From CAYFUT01 sp964346395 (lineage in GTDB: Bacteria > Bacillota > Halanaerobiia > Halobacteroidales > Halobacteroidaceae), in NCBI GenBank assembly GCA_964346395.1, contig CAYFUT010000009.1, positions 1-62,937 on the forward strand: DNA of 62,937 nucleotides, given 5' to 3'. Positions 25,365-34,348 of the stretch are shown here, piece after piece. The first letter of the stretch is position 1. Every line of letters starts with the position of its first letter. The position numbers were made by a program, and so were the translations under genes. The notes below the pieces were generated by a model. The model did not search any database, was not told the DNA's origin, and saw only the letters and a program-made list of their open reading frames with translations.

Positions 25365-25914
25365 AGCAGAAATTGAAGCATTGTTATTTATGGCTACTGA
25401 ACCATTAGCAGTTCAGGAGATCAAAGAAGTGCTAACTGCTTCCAAGGCGCAAATAAAAGATGTTTTGGAACAGATTCAGCAGGAGTATTCAGCCGTTGAT
25501 AAAGGAATTGAATTGGCCAAAGTAGGTTCTGGTTATCAACTACAGACGAAGGCAGACTACCGCTCCTTAGTTAAAGAATTTCATCAACCGGAAGAAAATA
25601 CTAGTTTAACCCAGGCAGCTTTAGAAACATTAGCTATTATTGCCTATAAACAGCCGGTGACTCGGCCGGAAGTGGAGGCAATTAGAGGGGTCAATGTAGA
25701 AAAAGCTTTAAAAACACTGCAAAAACGAGGGTTAGTGGAAAAAAAAGGACAAAAAGAAACGATCGGCTGCCCTAAATTATACGGAACTACTGACCAATTT
25801 CTAGATTATATGGGGCTGAGCAGTTTAGAGGAACTGCCCACCCCACAGGAATTTGCAGCAGAAGATATTAGTCAGTTAGAAGAAGAGGTAGCTGCCCGGG
25901 AAGTGGCTAGTTAA
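25345..25914 (+). CDS. scpB: Segregation and condensation protein B
   Basis: ScpB (189 aa) has two winged-helix domains and bridges ScpA to SMC. Family segments are 'IEALLFMATEPLAVQEI' and 'ALETLAIIAYKQPVTRPEVEAIRGV'. ATG 25345 is chosen over in-frame GTG 25333, because the ribosome site (aaggagtgg) covers the GTG. Its stop codon overlaps the stop of the convergent carboxypeptidase gene by 4 bases, leaving no room for a terminator between them. Confidence 0.95.
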   Translation: MNKQEVKAEIEALLFMATEPLAVQEIKEVLTASKAQIKDVLEQIQQEYSAVDKGIELAKVGSGYQLQTKADYRSLVKEFHQPEENTSLTQAALETLAIIAYKQPVTRPEVEAIRGVNVEKALKTLQKRGLVEKKGQKETIGCPKLYGTTDQFLDYMGLSSLEELPTPQEFAAEDISQLEEEVAAREVAS

Positions 25915-27068
25915 AAGGGACTCATCAGCAGTTCTTCTAGCCAGCGGAAGAAAAGAGTAAAGATGCTGGCTTGTTTCACTTCTCGTGTCGTTACTAACGG
26001 AACTTCGCCGATTTCATATTCAGGATGCGTTAAAATTAATTCACCTACCTGCTCTCCTTTTTTTAGGGGAGCAGTTATTTTTTTATTAAGCTGGATTTTT
26101 CTTTTTATTTGGTCGGTAGTGCCCCGTTTAACGAGAGCTGATAAATCAGAAGCAGCTTCCACTGTTACTTTAGTTTCTTGGCCTTCTTTGATAGTAACTT
26201 CTTTGATTTTATCGCCGGCCTTAATTAATTTAGTTTTGTGAAATACTTTGAATCCCTGATTGAACAGTTCAATTGTCTTATTGCGCCGGGCTTGTTTACT
26301 TTCAGTGCCCATTATAACTGATATTAGTCTTCTATCCTTTTTCTTAGCTGTTCCTACTAGGCAATAGCCGGCTTCTTTTGTCCAGCCGGTTTGTAAACCA
26401 TCTGCGGGAGGATATTTACCTAGCAGCTTATTAGTAGTAAAGATTAATTTACTGCCGTTAGCAATGCGGTCGACTTGAATTTTAGACCATTTTAAGGCTA
26501 ACGGATGATTGATAATCAGTTCTCTCGCTATCACGGCAATATCGTGAGCACTAGAGTAATGTTCTTTGTGGGACAGACCGGTAGAGTTAACAAAGTGAGT
26601 CCGGCTTAAATTCAAATCTTCTGCTTTATGATTCATCAGCGAAATAAAGTTTTCTTTTGTGCCTCCAACATATTCAGCTACTGCTACACAGGCATCATTA
26701 GCTGAGGGAATGAGAGTAGCTTTTAAGAGGTCTCTGAGGCTTATTTGATCACCTTCAGCTAACCAAATTTGGGAGCCGCCCATTTTTTCTGCTTGCTGAC
26801 TAATTTCCACTATATCGTCAAGGTTAACTTCTCCTGCTTCTGTTTTTTCCAGAGCAACTAACAGAGTCATTATTTTAGTTAAACTAGCGGGGGGGTGGTT
26901 TGTTTTTTCATTTTTAGTTAGTAAAATTTGGCCTGTTTTAGCATCCATTAAGACTACTGAACTGGTATTGTTAGTGAAACTCTGCCCGTAAGTGGTAGTT
27001 GTCAGTAGGCAGACCAACAAGCAAAAAGAGCCAATTAAAATACTAATATTAGTTATAAATTTTGTCAT
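25911..27068 (-). CDS. D-alanyl-D-alanine carboxypeptidase (DacF-like) with altered KTG box
   Basis: A 385-aa S11-family penicillin-binding protein that should trim the fifth D-Ala from peptidoglycan stems. A signal peptide spans 1-29. The catalytic S-x-x-K is Ser62-Leu-Thr-Lys65 and the S-x-N is Ser122-Ala-Asn124, but the third motif reads Gln226-Thr-Gly instead of Lys-Thr-Gly ('ADGLQTGWTKEAGYC'). The paralog at 31114-32238 keeps Lys. The family's C-terminal domain (about 290-370) and a membrane-binding tail helix are present. Activity may be reduced or altered. The PBP1A gene lies upstream on the same strand. Confidence 0.88.
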   Translation of the reverse strand: MTKFITNISILIGSFCLLVCLLTTTTYGQSFTNNTSSVVLMDAKTGQILLTKNEKTNHPPASLTKIMTLLVALEKTEAGEVNLDDIVEISQQAEKMGGSQIWLAEGDQISLRDLLKATLIPSANDACVAVAEYVGGTKENFISLMNHKAEDLNLSRTHFVNSTGLSHKEHYSSAHDIAVIARELIINHPLALKWSKIQVDRIANGSKLIFTTNKLLGKYPPADGLQTGWTKEAGYCLVGTAKKKDRRLISVIMGTESKQARRNKTIELFNQGFKVFHKTKLIKAGDKIKEVTIKEGQETKVTVEAASDLSALVKRGTTDQIKRKIQLNKKITAPLKKGEQVGELILTHPEYEIGEVPLVTTREVKQASIFTLFFRWLEELLMSPF

Positions 27069-27173
27069 AAGCTCCCTGATTAATAAGCATTCCGGTTAAC
27101 TATTCGTTTTATTTTAAGCTTACAATCAGGTTTTTACACCTCCTAAAAGTTATATTATTTTTTATTAAGTCAA

Positions 27174-29552
27174 TTAATCGGCTAAATCATTGAAAAAGTT
27201 AATTATTTTTTCTTTGATTTTTTCAGAAGTATCTTCCGGGGTATGCTGTTTACATTTTTGAGTGGGAACTTTTTCATATATATAATCCCCTTGCTTATTT
27301 CGTACGGGAAGTTCAATTTTTTTATCGTCCTCGATTTTATATTCCTCTGTTTTTTTAATCGGAACCCCTTGCTTGTTGACAAGATAATCAGTGTCTACTT
27401 GATAATGTTTAGTTGCTACTTTATCATCGGGGCAGTAGTCGGTAGCTAATTTATCAGTAGAAGTATCAATTTTTACAGTATCAGTTTTCTTGTGCACTGA
27501 ACATTTAGTAGTAGGTTTGTTTTCTTGTCTGAATATCTCTTGACGTGTCGTGTTATTTTGCCGGCAGTATTGATTAGGCAGTTTACCGCTTTCTATACAT
27601 ATTTTTTCTTTAATTATATTATCTGGCCGGGGAAACTCTTTAATTGGCTGCTGTTTAGTAGCTTTTTCCATGTAGTCGCCCCATAGTTTAGCAGCTTCTT
27701 CACTGGAGATAGTCTGTGTTTTTTCTTGCTCAGAGTTATTGTTTTGTTTATATTCCATGCGGGCAGGTTGGTCTTCACCAATCCAGATACTGGTTACTAA
27801 TTGTTTGGTATAACCTACAAACCAGGCATCCGTATAATCAGAGGTAGTTCCTGTTTTACCTGCTGTGGGGCGGTTTAATTTGGCCCGCCAGCCGGTACCC
27901 CAGACAATTGGTCCGCGGGCGACTACTGATTGTAATAAATCAGTGATCAAGTAGGAAACTTCTTGACTTAGTGCTAATTCTTGGCGAGATTTATTTTCAG
28001 TCTTATTATTCCAGAGCAGGTTCCCTTTTCTGTCGTAGACTTTACTAATTGCGATTGGTTGATTTCTGACGCCCTGGTTGGCAAATGTTCCGTAAGCTTG
28101 AGCCATTTCTAGGGGAGTAACCCCTTTTGTCAGTCCGCCCAGGGCAGTAGCTAGATTCCGATCCTGCTTAACTAAATTAGAAATCCCTAGTTTTTGGGCC
28201 ACCTGTAGGGTATTGTTGATTCCTATTTTGTTCATTAACTTCACTGCCATCACATTAATTGATTTGGCTAGACCAATTCGCAGTGTGGTAGGGCCGAGGT
28301 ATTTGTCGTTATAATTAGTTGGGATCCAGTTTTTTTCTTGTTTAGAATCTGACTGTTGTTTAGTAGAGTATTTTTGGGGCATATCTTCAATTGTACTAGC
28401 TGGACTCATGCCTTGTTTGAGAGCAGTAGCATAAATAAATGGTTTAAAAGCGGAACCAGGTTGGCGGTGAGCTTGGGTAACTCGGTTAAATTTGTCATTG
28501 CCCCGGCCGCCGATCATTGCTTTAATGGTTCCCTGGCTGGGATTAAGAGTCACTAGAGCTAACTGCGGCTGCTTGTTACCGTGGCCGACCTGTCTATTGA
28601 CGGTTGGTAGATAGCCGCTGCTAATAGCTTGATCCACTGTCTGTTTAGCTTTCTTTTGCAGGTTAGGGTCGAGCGTAGTATGAACCTTGAGTCCCTGCGA
28701 AAAAACCCTGTTGGCCCCAAATTTATTAATTAATTTTTTACGGACATGGCGAATAAAATAAGGAGCCAATTGGTGTTTATCTTCTTCGGGCTGTTCTAAA
28801 CTAATGGGCTGTTGTTTAGCTTTTTTAGCTTGCTGTTGGCTAATGTACTGTTGTTCGGACATTTTTTCCAGAACTAAATTTCTTCGTTCTTTAGCTAATT
28901 TTTTATTATTGTAAGGTGAATAAGTATTAGGGGCTTTGATTAAAGCAGCTAGCAGAGCAGATTCACTTAAACTTAAATTTTGCACGTCTTTATTAAAGTA
29001 AAAATGAGCTGCGCTTTGTACTCCGTAAGCACTGTGGCCGAGAAAAATTTCATTAAGGTAAAATTCTAAAATTTCATCTTTGGTATACATCCGTTCAAAT
29101 TGAAGTGCAATATACATTTCTTTTAATTTCCTAATAAACAGTTTTTTATGAGATAATAAAGTATTTTTAGCTAGTTGTTGGGTAATTGTACTGGCTCCTT
29201 GGACTTTGGCCATATGTTTTAGATCTACCCAAATTGCTCTTAAAATTCCTATCAGATCAATTCCAAAGTGGCGTCGAAAGCGGGCATCTTCAATTGCAAT
29301 TACTGCGTTCTGTAACTTGAGCGGGATTTTAGAAATGGGCACATAGACTCTATTTTCGCGGTATAATTTAGTTAATACTTCTCCGTTAGCAGCGTAGACA
29401 AAGGTAGTTTTACTTGGCTTCCACTTTTTGTAGTTAGAAATATCAGGACTTTCATTGATTATCCAGATTATTCCCCGAAGAGCTGCTCCTAGAGAAAAAA
29501 GAATTAATAACACTAATAAGAAAAGGGAAATTTTTTTGATCATCTGCTTCAT
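27174..29552 (-). CDS. Penicillin-binding protein 1A, bifunctional class A PBP
   Basis: A 792-aa peptidoglycan synthase. An N-terminal membrane anchor (8-31) is followed by a GT51 glycosyltransferase with 'AIEDARFRRHFGID' (catalytic Glu88) and 'QGASTITQQLAKN'. The transpeptidase has S-A-F-K in 'RQPGSAFKPFIYA', S-x-N in 'LAKSINVMAVK' and K-T-G in 'TAGKTGTTSDYTDAWF'. The Cys-rich C-terminal tail (several Cys between about 645 and 785) is unusual for the class and may form disulfides or bind metal. It has a good ribosome site (gggaggtta). Confidence 0.93.
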   Translation of the reverse strand: MKQMIKKISLFLLVLLILFSLGAALRGIIWIINESPDISNYKKWKPSKTTFVYAANGEVLTKLYRENRVYVPISKIPLKLQNAVIAIEDARFRRHFGIDLIGILRAIWVDLKHMAKVQGASTITQQLAKNTLLSHKKLFIRKLKEMYIALQFERMYTKDEILEFYLNEIFLGHSAYGVQSAAHFYFNKDVQNLSLSESALLAALIKAPNTYSPYNNKKLAKERRNLVLEKMSEQQYISQQQAKKAKQQPISLEQPEEDKHQLAPYFIRHVRKKLINKFGANRVFSQGLKVHTTLDPNLQKKAKQTVDQAISSGYLPTVNRQVGHGNKQPQLALVTLNPSQGTIKAMIGGRGNDKFNRVTQAHRQPGSAFKPFIYATALKQGMSPASTIEDMPQKYSTKQQSDSKQEKNWIPTNYNDKYLGPTTLRIGLAKSINVMAVKLMNKIGINNTLQVAQKLGISNLVKQDRNLATALGGLTKGVTPLEMAQAYGTFANQGVRNQPIAISKVYDRKGNLLWNNKTENKSRQELALSQEVSYLITDLLQSVVARGPIVWGTGWRAKLNRPTAGKTGTTSDYTDAWFVGYTKQLVTSIWIGEDQPARMEYKQNNNSEQEKTQTISSEEAAKLWGDYMEKATKQQPIKEFPRPDNIIKEKICIESGKLPNQYCRQNNTTRQEIFRQENKPTTKCSVHKKTDTVKIDTSTDKLATDYCPDDKVATKHYQVDTDYLVNKQGVPIKKTEEYKIEDDKKIELPVRNKQGDYIYEKVPTQKCKQHTPEDTSEKIKEKIINFFNDLAD

Positions 29553-29889
29553 TACCGCTAACCTCCCTAATAAATACTGACAAATAAATTTAATTTTATC
29601 TATAGCTGAGAAAAAGAATTATTTTTTCAGTATTGCTCACTATAATTATATATATATTTTCTAATAATTTCCAGCAAAAAATTGAATTATTTTTGTGTTT
29701 TAAATATTTATAAAGAAATGGAAAAAAATAAAATATATTAAACTATAGTAGAGGGGTAAACGCTATGTTTATGGTCAACTAGTATAAAAAAACTGATTTG
29801 TGGGAAAGTTATTTTTAACTGCGGTAGGGAGTGATATCCATTTGTTTTATTTTTTAAAATATAGAAATTAATCTAATCAGGGGGTTAAA
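29553..29889. other. 337-base gene-free, A/T-rich intergenic region
   Basis: Divergent spacer between the PBP1A gene (minus) and the DUF2953 gene (plus). I see no ORF with a ribosome site and no clear RNA structure. A TATAAT lies at 29641-29646 without a good -35 box. The long A/T runs are consistent with promoters in both directions. Confidence 0.4.
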
Positions 29890-30507
29890 ATGTTAGTTAT
29901 TTTAGCAGGGTTACTATTTTTTCTTTACATATTACCAGTTAAAGTGACGGTAAGTTTTACTCGTCAAGAAGAGAAAGATTATTTGCTTGTGGAGTTAGAG
30001 ACCTTGTTTATTAACCGGAAATTAAAAATTTCCTATCTTGATTTTAGACATTATTTTGGCTCTCATTTACAGCTAAAAGCTAATTTAAAGCGGGAGTTAG
30101 GTTCAGATATAGAATTGAAACAAGATTTGACCAAGCAAGAAATAAAAAAAGTGGTTAATTGGCTTCGGGAATTCACTAAATTATTTGATATTTTACAGGT
30201 GATTTCTTTATTTACTAATAACTGTGTTTATTTTTATTGCCGAACGAGCTTTGGGCTCAGCAATCCAGCTTATACCGGATTTATGGCTGGCGGTTTATGG
30301 GCAGTAAAAGGAGTTTTAAATGGGGTATTAAATAATTTATTTGACTTTAAATCACATCCATTGATTGAAGTAGAACCCAAATTTAACATCGTTCAACCAG
30401 TAGAAATTGAAGTAAATAGTATATTTGAATTTCAATTGGGCAATATTATTAATACAGGATTTAAGCTTTTGTTTTTAGGACTACAAAGGAGGCTTCAGTA
30501 TGTCTGA
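29890..30507 (+). CDS. ytfI: DUF2953 domain protein (YtfI-like)
   Basis: A 205-aa membrane-associated protein with one N-terminal hydrophobic segment (2-17), then a region with 'RTSFGLSNPAYTGFMAGGLWAVKGVL', the usual core of DUF2953, and 'LIEVEPKFN'. It directly precedes ytfJ/gerW and overlaps it by 8 bases, the same arrangement as in Bacillus. It is predicted to be spore-related by association; the molecular role is unknown. Confidence 0.82.
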   Translation: MLVILAGLLFFLYILPVKVTVSFTRQEEKDYLLVELETLFINRKLKISYLDFRHYFGSHLQLKANLKRELGSDIELKQDLTKQEIKKVVNWLREFTKLFDILQVISLFTNNCVYFYCRTSFGLSNPAYTGFMAGGLWAVKGVLNGVLNNLFDFKSHPLIEVEPKFNIVQPVEIEVNSIFEFQLGNIINTGFKLLFLGLQRRLQYV

Positions 30508-30943
30508 ACACCCAATTGAAGGACTAATGACTACTGCAATGGAGAATATTCAGCAGATGGTGAAGGTAAATACAATTGTAGGAGACCCAGTAGAAACTCA
30601 AGAAGGTACGGTGATTATTCCTATTTCTAAAGTTAATTTTGGTTTTGGAGCTGGCGGGACTGATTATCAGCCACAGTCTAATGTTGAGCCGTCTAAAGAT
30701 AAACAGCAAGACCAGCAGCAATCAGACCAGAACAGTTATAATTTTGGGGGAGGAAGTGGAGCGGGAGTAATGATGGATCCGATGGGGTTTTTGATAGTCA
30801 ATAATACTGATGTTCGTTTATTGCGAATTAGTGAGCGGGAAGGATTAGATCGATTATTAAATTTAGCCCCTGATTTAATCGAACAACTACAGGGAGGAAC
30901 TGCTCAGACTGAGCAGCCTAGTCAGCAGATGAATAGACAGTAG
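30500..30943 (+). CDS. ytfJ: GerW-family sporulation protein (YtfJ)
   Basis: A 147-aa member of the GerW/YtfJ family, needed for proper spore germination in Bacillus. The family start 'HPIEGLMTTAMENIQQMVKVNTIVGDPV', 'GTVIIPISKVNFGFGAGG' and 'GGGSGAGVMMDPMGFLIV' are all present; the Gln-rich segment around residues 63-75 is variable. It is co-transcribed with ytfI (8-base overlap). Confidence 0.93.
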   Translation: MSEHPIEGLMTTAMENIQQMVKVNTIVGDPVETQEGTVIIPISKVNFGFGAGGTDYQPQSNVEPSKDKQQDQQQSDQNSYNFGGGSGAGVMMDPMGFLIVNNTDVRLLRISEREGLDRLLNLAPDLIEQLQGGTAQTEQPSQQMNRQ

Positions 30944-31017
30944 TGGAGTTTAAGACTGAGCTTGAGATTACAGAGCTACTAGCTAAGTTCAGATTTAATA
31001 CTCAATTCAAACTCAAC

Positions 31018-31050
31018 TAAGCAGCGGCATGAATATTCTGCCGCTGCTTA
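31018..31050 (+). terminator. Strong hairpin after ytfJ
   Basis: TAAGCAGCGGCA at 31018-31029 pairs perfectly with TGCCGCTGCTTA at 31039-31050 (12-bp stem, 9-base loop). No T tract follows, so it may be an mRNA 3' end stabiliser or a weak terminator. It is preceded at 30952-31018 by CTCAAC-type intergenic repeats. Confidence 0.55.
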
Positions 31051-31113
31051 ATCAAGTTTGCAGTTGATATTAAGCTGATGACAATTATAAAAGTTAGGGA
31101 GGGATAGCAGCTG

Positions 31114-32238
31114 ATGGAGAAAAGAAAAATAGCTATTATTGTGTTAGTAGTAGTATTTTTCTTGTTCAGCACAACAGCTAACGGATTAACTGCTTTTCAG
31201 GTAGGAGGAAAAGCAGCTATTTTGATTGATGCTGAAACGGGGCAGGTGTTGTATCAAAAAAATATTCACCAGCGGCGGCCGCCGGCGAGTACTACCAAAA
31301 TTATGACAGGAATTTTGGCTATTGAGGAAGGGGATTTAGCGTCGGAAGTTACTGTCAGTCAGCGGGCGGCAGCTGAGGGAGGATCTTCTATTTATTTAAC
31401 TTCCGAAGAAAGTTTGCCGCTTAAAGAAATGATTTATGGGCTATTAGTTAAATCAGGTAATGATGCTGCGGTAGCAATTGCTGAACATATTGGTGGTTCG
31501 GTAAACAACTTTGCTCAGTTAATGAATCAGAAGGCGCGGGAAGTAGGAGCTCGCCATACTACTTTTCAAAACCCCAATGGTCTACCCGAAAATGGGCATT
31601 TGACTACTGCTTATGATCTGGCTCAGATTACCCGCTATGCTTTACAGAATGATTTTTTTTCCCAGGTAGTGGGTACCCCGAAGAAAAGAATTTCCTGGCC
31701 TCAGCATAAATGGGATCGAATTTTAGAAAATACAAACCGATTATTAACTCGGTTTGAAATAGTGGATGGGGTTAAAACTGGCTATACTGATGCGGCTGGG
31801 AAATGTCTTGTTGCTTCTGCTACTAAACAGGGACAGCAGTTGATTAGTGTAGTCCTTAACAGCAGTAGTATTTGGCAGGATTCAATCAATTTACTGAATT
31901 ATGGGTTTGATAATTACCGCCGATCTACTATAATTAATAAGGGAAAGACAGTTAAACAGGTAGAAATTGCCGGAGAACAGGTAAATTTACAGGCCGCAAA
32001 AGATTTTTCGCTGGTACTTCCTAAGCAGGAGTCAACAGATATCAAAAAGGTTATTGAAACGAGAGCAAAAATTGATCTTCCGGTGGAAAAAGGAGAAAAA
32101 GTAGGCACAATAGCAATTTGTGATAGTAAGAATCAGTTATTAGGGCGAGTAGAACTGCTAGCTGATAGAAGAGTAGCGGCTCCCCCGTTAAAATCCTTTT
32201 TTAAGCAGTTGACAAGCAGGATTCAAACTTGTTTTTAG
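31114..32238 (+). CDS. D-alanyl-D-alanine carboxypeptidase (DacF/DacB-like)
   Basis: A 374-aa S11-family carboxypeptidase with a signal peptide (1-24). All three motifs are intact: Ser59-Thr-Thr-Lys62, Ser114-Gly-Asn116 and Lys221-Thr-Gly223. It is the likely active paralog of the protein at 25911-27068. Its position after ytfI-ytfJ and before rluB matches the Clostridia order in which dacB/dacF acts on spore cortex peptidoglycan, so a sporulation role is plausible. The usual C-terminal domain and amphipathic tail helix ('KSFFKQLTSRIQ') are present. Confidence 0.92.
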   Translation: MEKRKIAIIVLVVVFFLFSTTANGLTAFQVGGKAAILIDAETGQVLYQKNIHQRRPPASTTKIMTGILAIEEGDLASEVTVSQRAAAEGGSSIYLTSEESLPLKEMIYGLLVKSGNDAAVAIAEHIGGSVNNFAQLMNQKAREVGARHTTFQNPNGLPENGHLTTAYDLAQITRYALQNDFFSQVVGTPKKRISWPQHKWDRILENTNRLLTRFEIVDGVKTGYTDAAGKCLVASATKQGQQLISVVLNSSSIWQDSINLLNYGFDNYRRSTIINKGKTVKQVEIAGEQVNLQAAKDFSLVLPKQESTDIKKVIETRAKIDLPVEKGEKVGTIAICDSKNQLLGRVELLADRRVAAPPLKSFFKQLTSRIQTCF

Positions 32239-32266
32239 CGAAGATAGTGATACAGAGGTGATAGTG

Positions 32267-32998
32267 ATGGAGAGACTACAGAAGATAATGGCTAAAGCAG
32301 GAGTTGCCTCCCGGCGCAAGAGTGAAGAAATAATCAAAGCAGGCCGGGTGGAAGTAAATGGAGAAGTAATAACTGAATTGGGAAGCAAGGTTAATCCCGA
32401 AGCGGATATTATTAAGGTGAATGGAGAAGAGATTGAGCCGGAAGAAAAGATCTATATTCTGCTCAATAAACCTCCAGAAGTGATTACCACGGTAGATGAC
32501 CCTCAGGGGAGACAAACAGTAATTGACTTAATAGATACGGAAAAGAGGATTTATCCGGTGGGCAGGTTAGATTATGATGTGAAGGGTCTATTATTATTAA
32601 CTAATGATGGAGAAGTAACTTATGCCCTAACCCATCCTAGCCATCAGGTAGGTAAAAAATACATTGCTACTGTCGAAGGAGTTCCTAATAGTCAAGCTCT
32701 GGATAGATTAGCCGCCGGAGTTGAACTGAGCGATGGAAAAACAGCTCCCGCGGAAGTGGAATTGGTAGCAGGAATGAGCAGTCAAGCTATAATTTCACTT
32801 ACTATCTATGAAGGCAGGAAAAATCAAGTAAAACGGATGTGTAAGCAGGTAGGCCATCCCATAAAGGAGCTAAAGCGGATTAAAGTAGGCCCGCTGGAAT
32901 TGGATTCTTCTCTGAAACCGGGCCAATACCGCCGCTTAAAAGAAGCAGAAATAGCTGAATTGAAAGAGTTAGCAGCTAAGGTGGGAGCAGATGAGTAA
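32267..32998 (+). CDS. rluB: 23S rRNA pseudouridine synthase, RsuA/RluB family
   Basis: A 243-aa pseudouridine synthase acting on rRNA, probably position 2605 of 23S rRNA (E. coli numbering). An S4 RNA-binding domain ('MERLQKIMAKAGVASRRKSEE') is followed by the catalytic segment 'PVGRLDYDVKGLLLLTNDGE' with the active Asp, then 'GRKNQVKRM'. ATG 32267 is chosen because AGAGGTGAT lies just upstream; in-frame GTG 32258 overlaps that site. The stop overlaps the next start by 8 bases. Confidence 0.93.
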   Translation: MERLQKIMAKAGVASRRKSEEIIKAGRVEVNGEVITELGSKVNPEADIIKVNGEEIEPEEKIYILLNKPPEVITTVDDPQGRQTVIDLIDTEKRIYPVGRLDYDVKGLLLLTNDGEVTYALTHPSHQVGKKYIATVEGVPNSQALDRLAAGVELSDGKTAPAEVELVAGMSSQAIISLTIYEGRKNQVKRMCKQVGHPIKELKRIKVGPLELDSSLKPGQYRRLKEAEIAELKELAAKVGADE

Positions 32999-33995
32999 AG
33001 AACACTATATTATTCCTATTTTTGTTCCCCATTGGGGCTGTCCTCACGACTGTGTTTTCTGCAACCAACAGGAAATTACTGGTCAAAAAAAGCGGATTAC
33101 TTCCCGAAAAGTAAAAACTATAATAGATGAATACTTAGCTACTATTCCGGCTACAGCTCAAAAAATAGAAGTAGCTTTTTACGGGGGCAGTTTTACGGGG
33201 ATTAAACCTGAATATCAGATTGATTTGTTAGCGGCAGCTAAGAGCTATTTGCAGCGGGGAGAGATAACAGGAATTAGGTTATCTACTCGACCGGATTACA
33301 TAGATGAGCAAATTTTAGAACGGTTAAAAAAGTATGGAGTGCAGACGGTAGAATTAGGAGTCCAGTCTTTAGACAATGAAGTTTTGCGGGCTGCTGGGCG
33401 GGGGCATACCCGGGAACAAGTTATAGCTGCTAGTGAACAAGTTAAAGCAGCAGGATTTGATTTAGGCATTCAGATTATGCCTGGGCTGCCGAACAGTAGT
33501 AAAGAGTCTGATTTAGCTACGGGTGAACAGGTAGTTGATTTAGCTCCTGACTTTGTTCGTATTTATCCTACTTTAGTTCTGGAAGGAACGGAATTAGTGG
33601 ACATGTATCGAGCTGGAGATTATCAACCGCTGGAATTAGAGGCAGCAGTAAAACTGAGTGTAGAACTGTTAAAGTTGTTTAGGGCGGTTGGGATTTCTGT
33701 GATTAGAATTGGCCTGCAGCCTTCGGCAGGAATTAATCAAGAACAGGTAGTGAGCGGCCCTTTTCATCCTGCCTTTCGGCAGTTGGTAGAAGCAAGGCTA
33801 ATGCTGGAGAGAGTAGTAGCGGCAGCTGATCTGCCGGCTGACAAGTTACAAATAACTGTTAATCCTCGAGATGTATCAATCGTTCGGGGGCAGAAAAATA
33901 AAAATCTGCAGGTTTTGCAGACTAAATATGAAATCGAAGAGGTAGCAATTACAACCAATAGTCAGTTGGCCCGCGGACAAATAAAAGTAGACTAA
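32991..33995 (+). CDS. Radical SAM protein, Elp3-like
   Basis: A 334-aa radical SAM enzyme. The 4Fe-4S site is Cys-x3-Cys-x2-Cys in 'HWGCPHDCVFCNQQE'. Other family parts are 'FYGGSFTG', 'RLSTRPDYI' and 'TVELGVQSLDNEVL'. It resembles the Elp3/TIGR01211-like group but lacks the acetyltransferase domain of true Elp3, so it is probably a stand-alone enzyme for RNA or cofactor modification of unknown product. It is translationally coupled to rluB (8-base overlap). Confidence 0.88.
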   Translation: MSKEHYIIPIFVPHWGCPHDCVFCNQQEITGQKKRITSRKVKTIIDEYLATIPATAQKIEVAFYGGSFTGIKPEYQIDLLAAAKSYLQRGEITGIRLSTRPDYIDEQILERLKKYGVQTVELGVQSLDNEVLRAAGRGHTREQVIAASEQVKAAGFDLGIQIMPGLPNSSKESDLATGEQVVDLAPDFVRIYPTLVLEGTELVDMYRAGDYQPLELEAAVKLSVELLKLFRAVGISVIRIGLQPSAGINQEQVVSGPFHPAFRQLVEARLMLERVVAAADLPADKLQITVNPRDVSIVRGQKNKNLQVLQTKYEIEEVAITTNSQLARGQIKVD

Positions 33996-34087
33996 AAAAT
34001 AATTCTTTTGTGAATAATGTTAGTTCCTCCTGCATTATAAATATAAACAGATATTATAAAGAAAGTACTTAAAGGGAGGAAAAAATA

Positions 34088-34348
34088 TTGGAATTATTAA
34101 AAGTATCTTCAGATTCAAACCCTAAGTCGGTAGCTGGGGCTTTAGCTGCTGTCCTGCGGGAGGAAGGTAGAGCAGAACTGCAGGGTATTGGTGCGGGAGC
34201 TATTAATCAAGCAGTAAAAGCAATTGCTATAGTTCGCGGGTTTGTAGCTCCTAATGGTATGGATTTGATAAGCATTCCTGCTTTTGCTGAGATTGAAGTG
34301 GATGGCGAAGAGCGGACAGCAATTAAATTTATTGTGGAGCCGCGTTAA
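34088..34348 (+). CDS. spoVS: Stage V sporulation protein S
   Basis: An 86-aa SpoVS protein, nearly the same throughout as the Bacillus family: 'ELLKVSSDSNPKSVAGALAA', 'GAGAINQAVKAIAIVRGFVAP', 'GEERTAIKFIVEPR'. It is a small dimeric nucleic-acid-binding-like protein needed for stage V sporulation. It starts with TTG behind a strong agggagg site. It is monocistronic and followed by a 690-base gene-free stretch. Confidence 0.97.
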   Translation: MELLKVSSDSNPKSVAGALAAVLREEGRAELQGIGAGAINQAVKAIAIVRGFVAPNGMDLISIPAFAEIEVDGEERTAIKFIVEPR

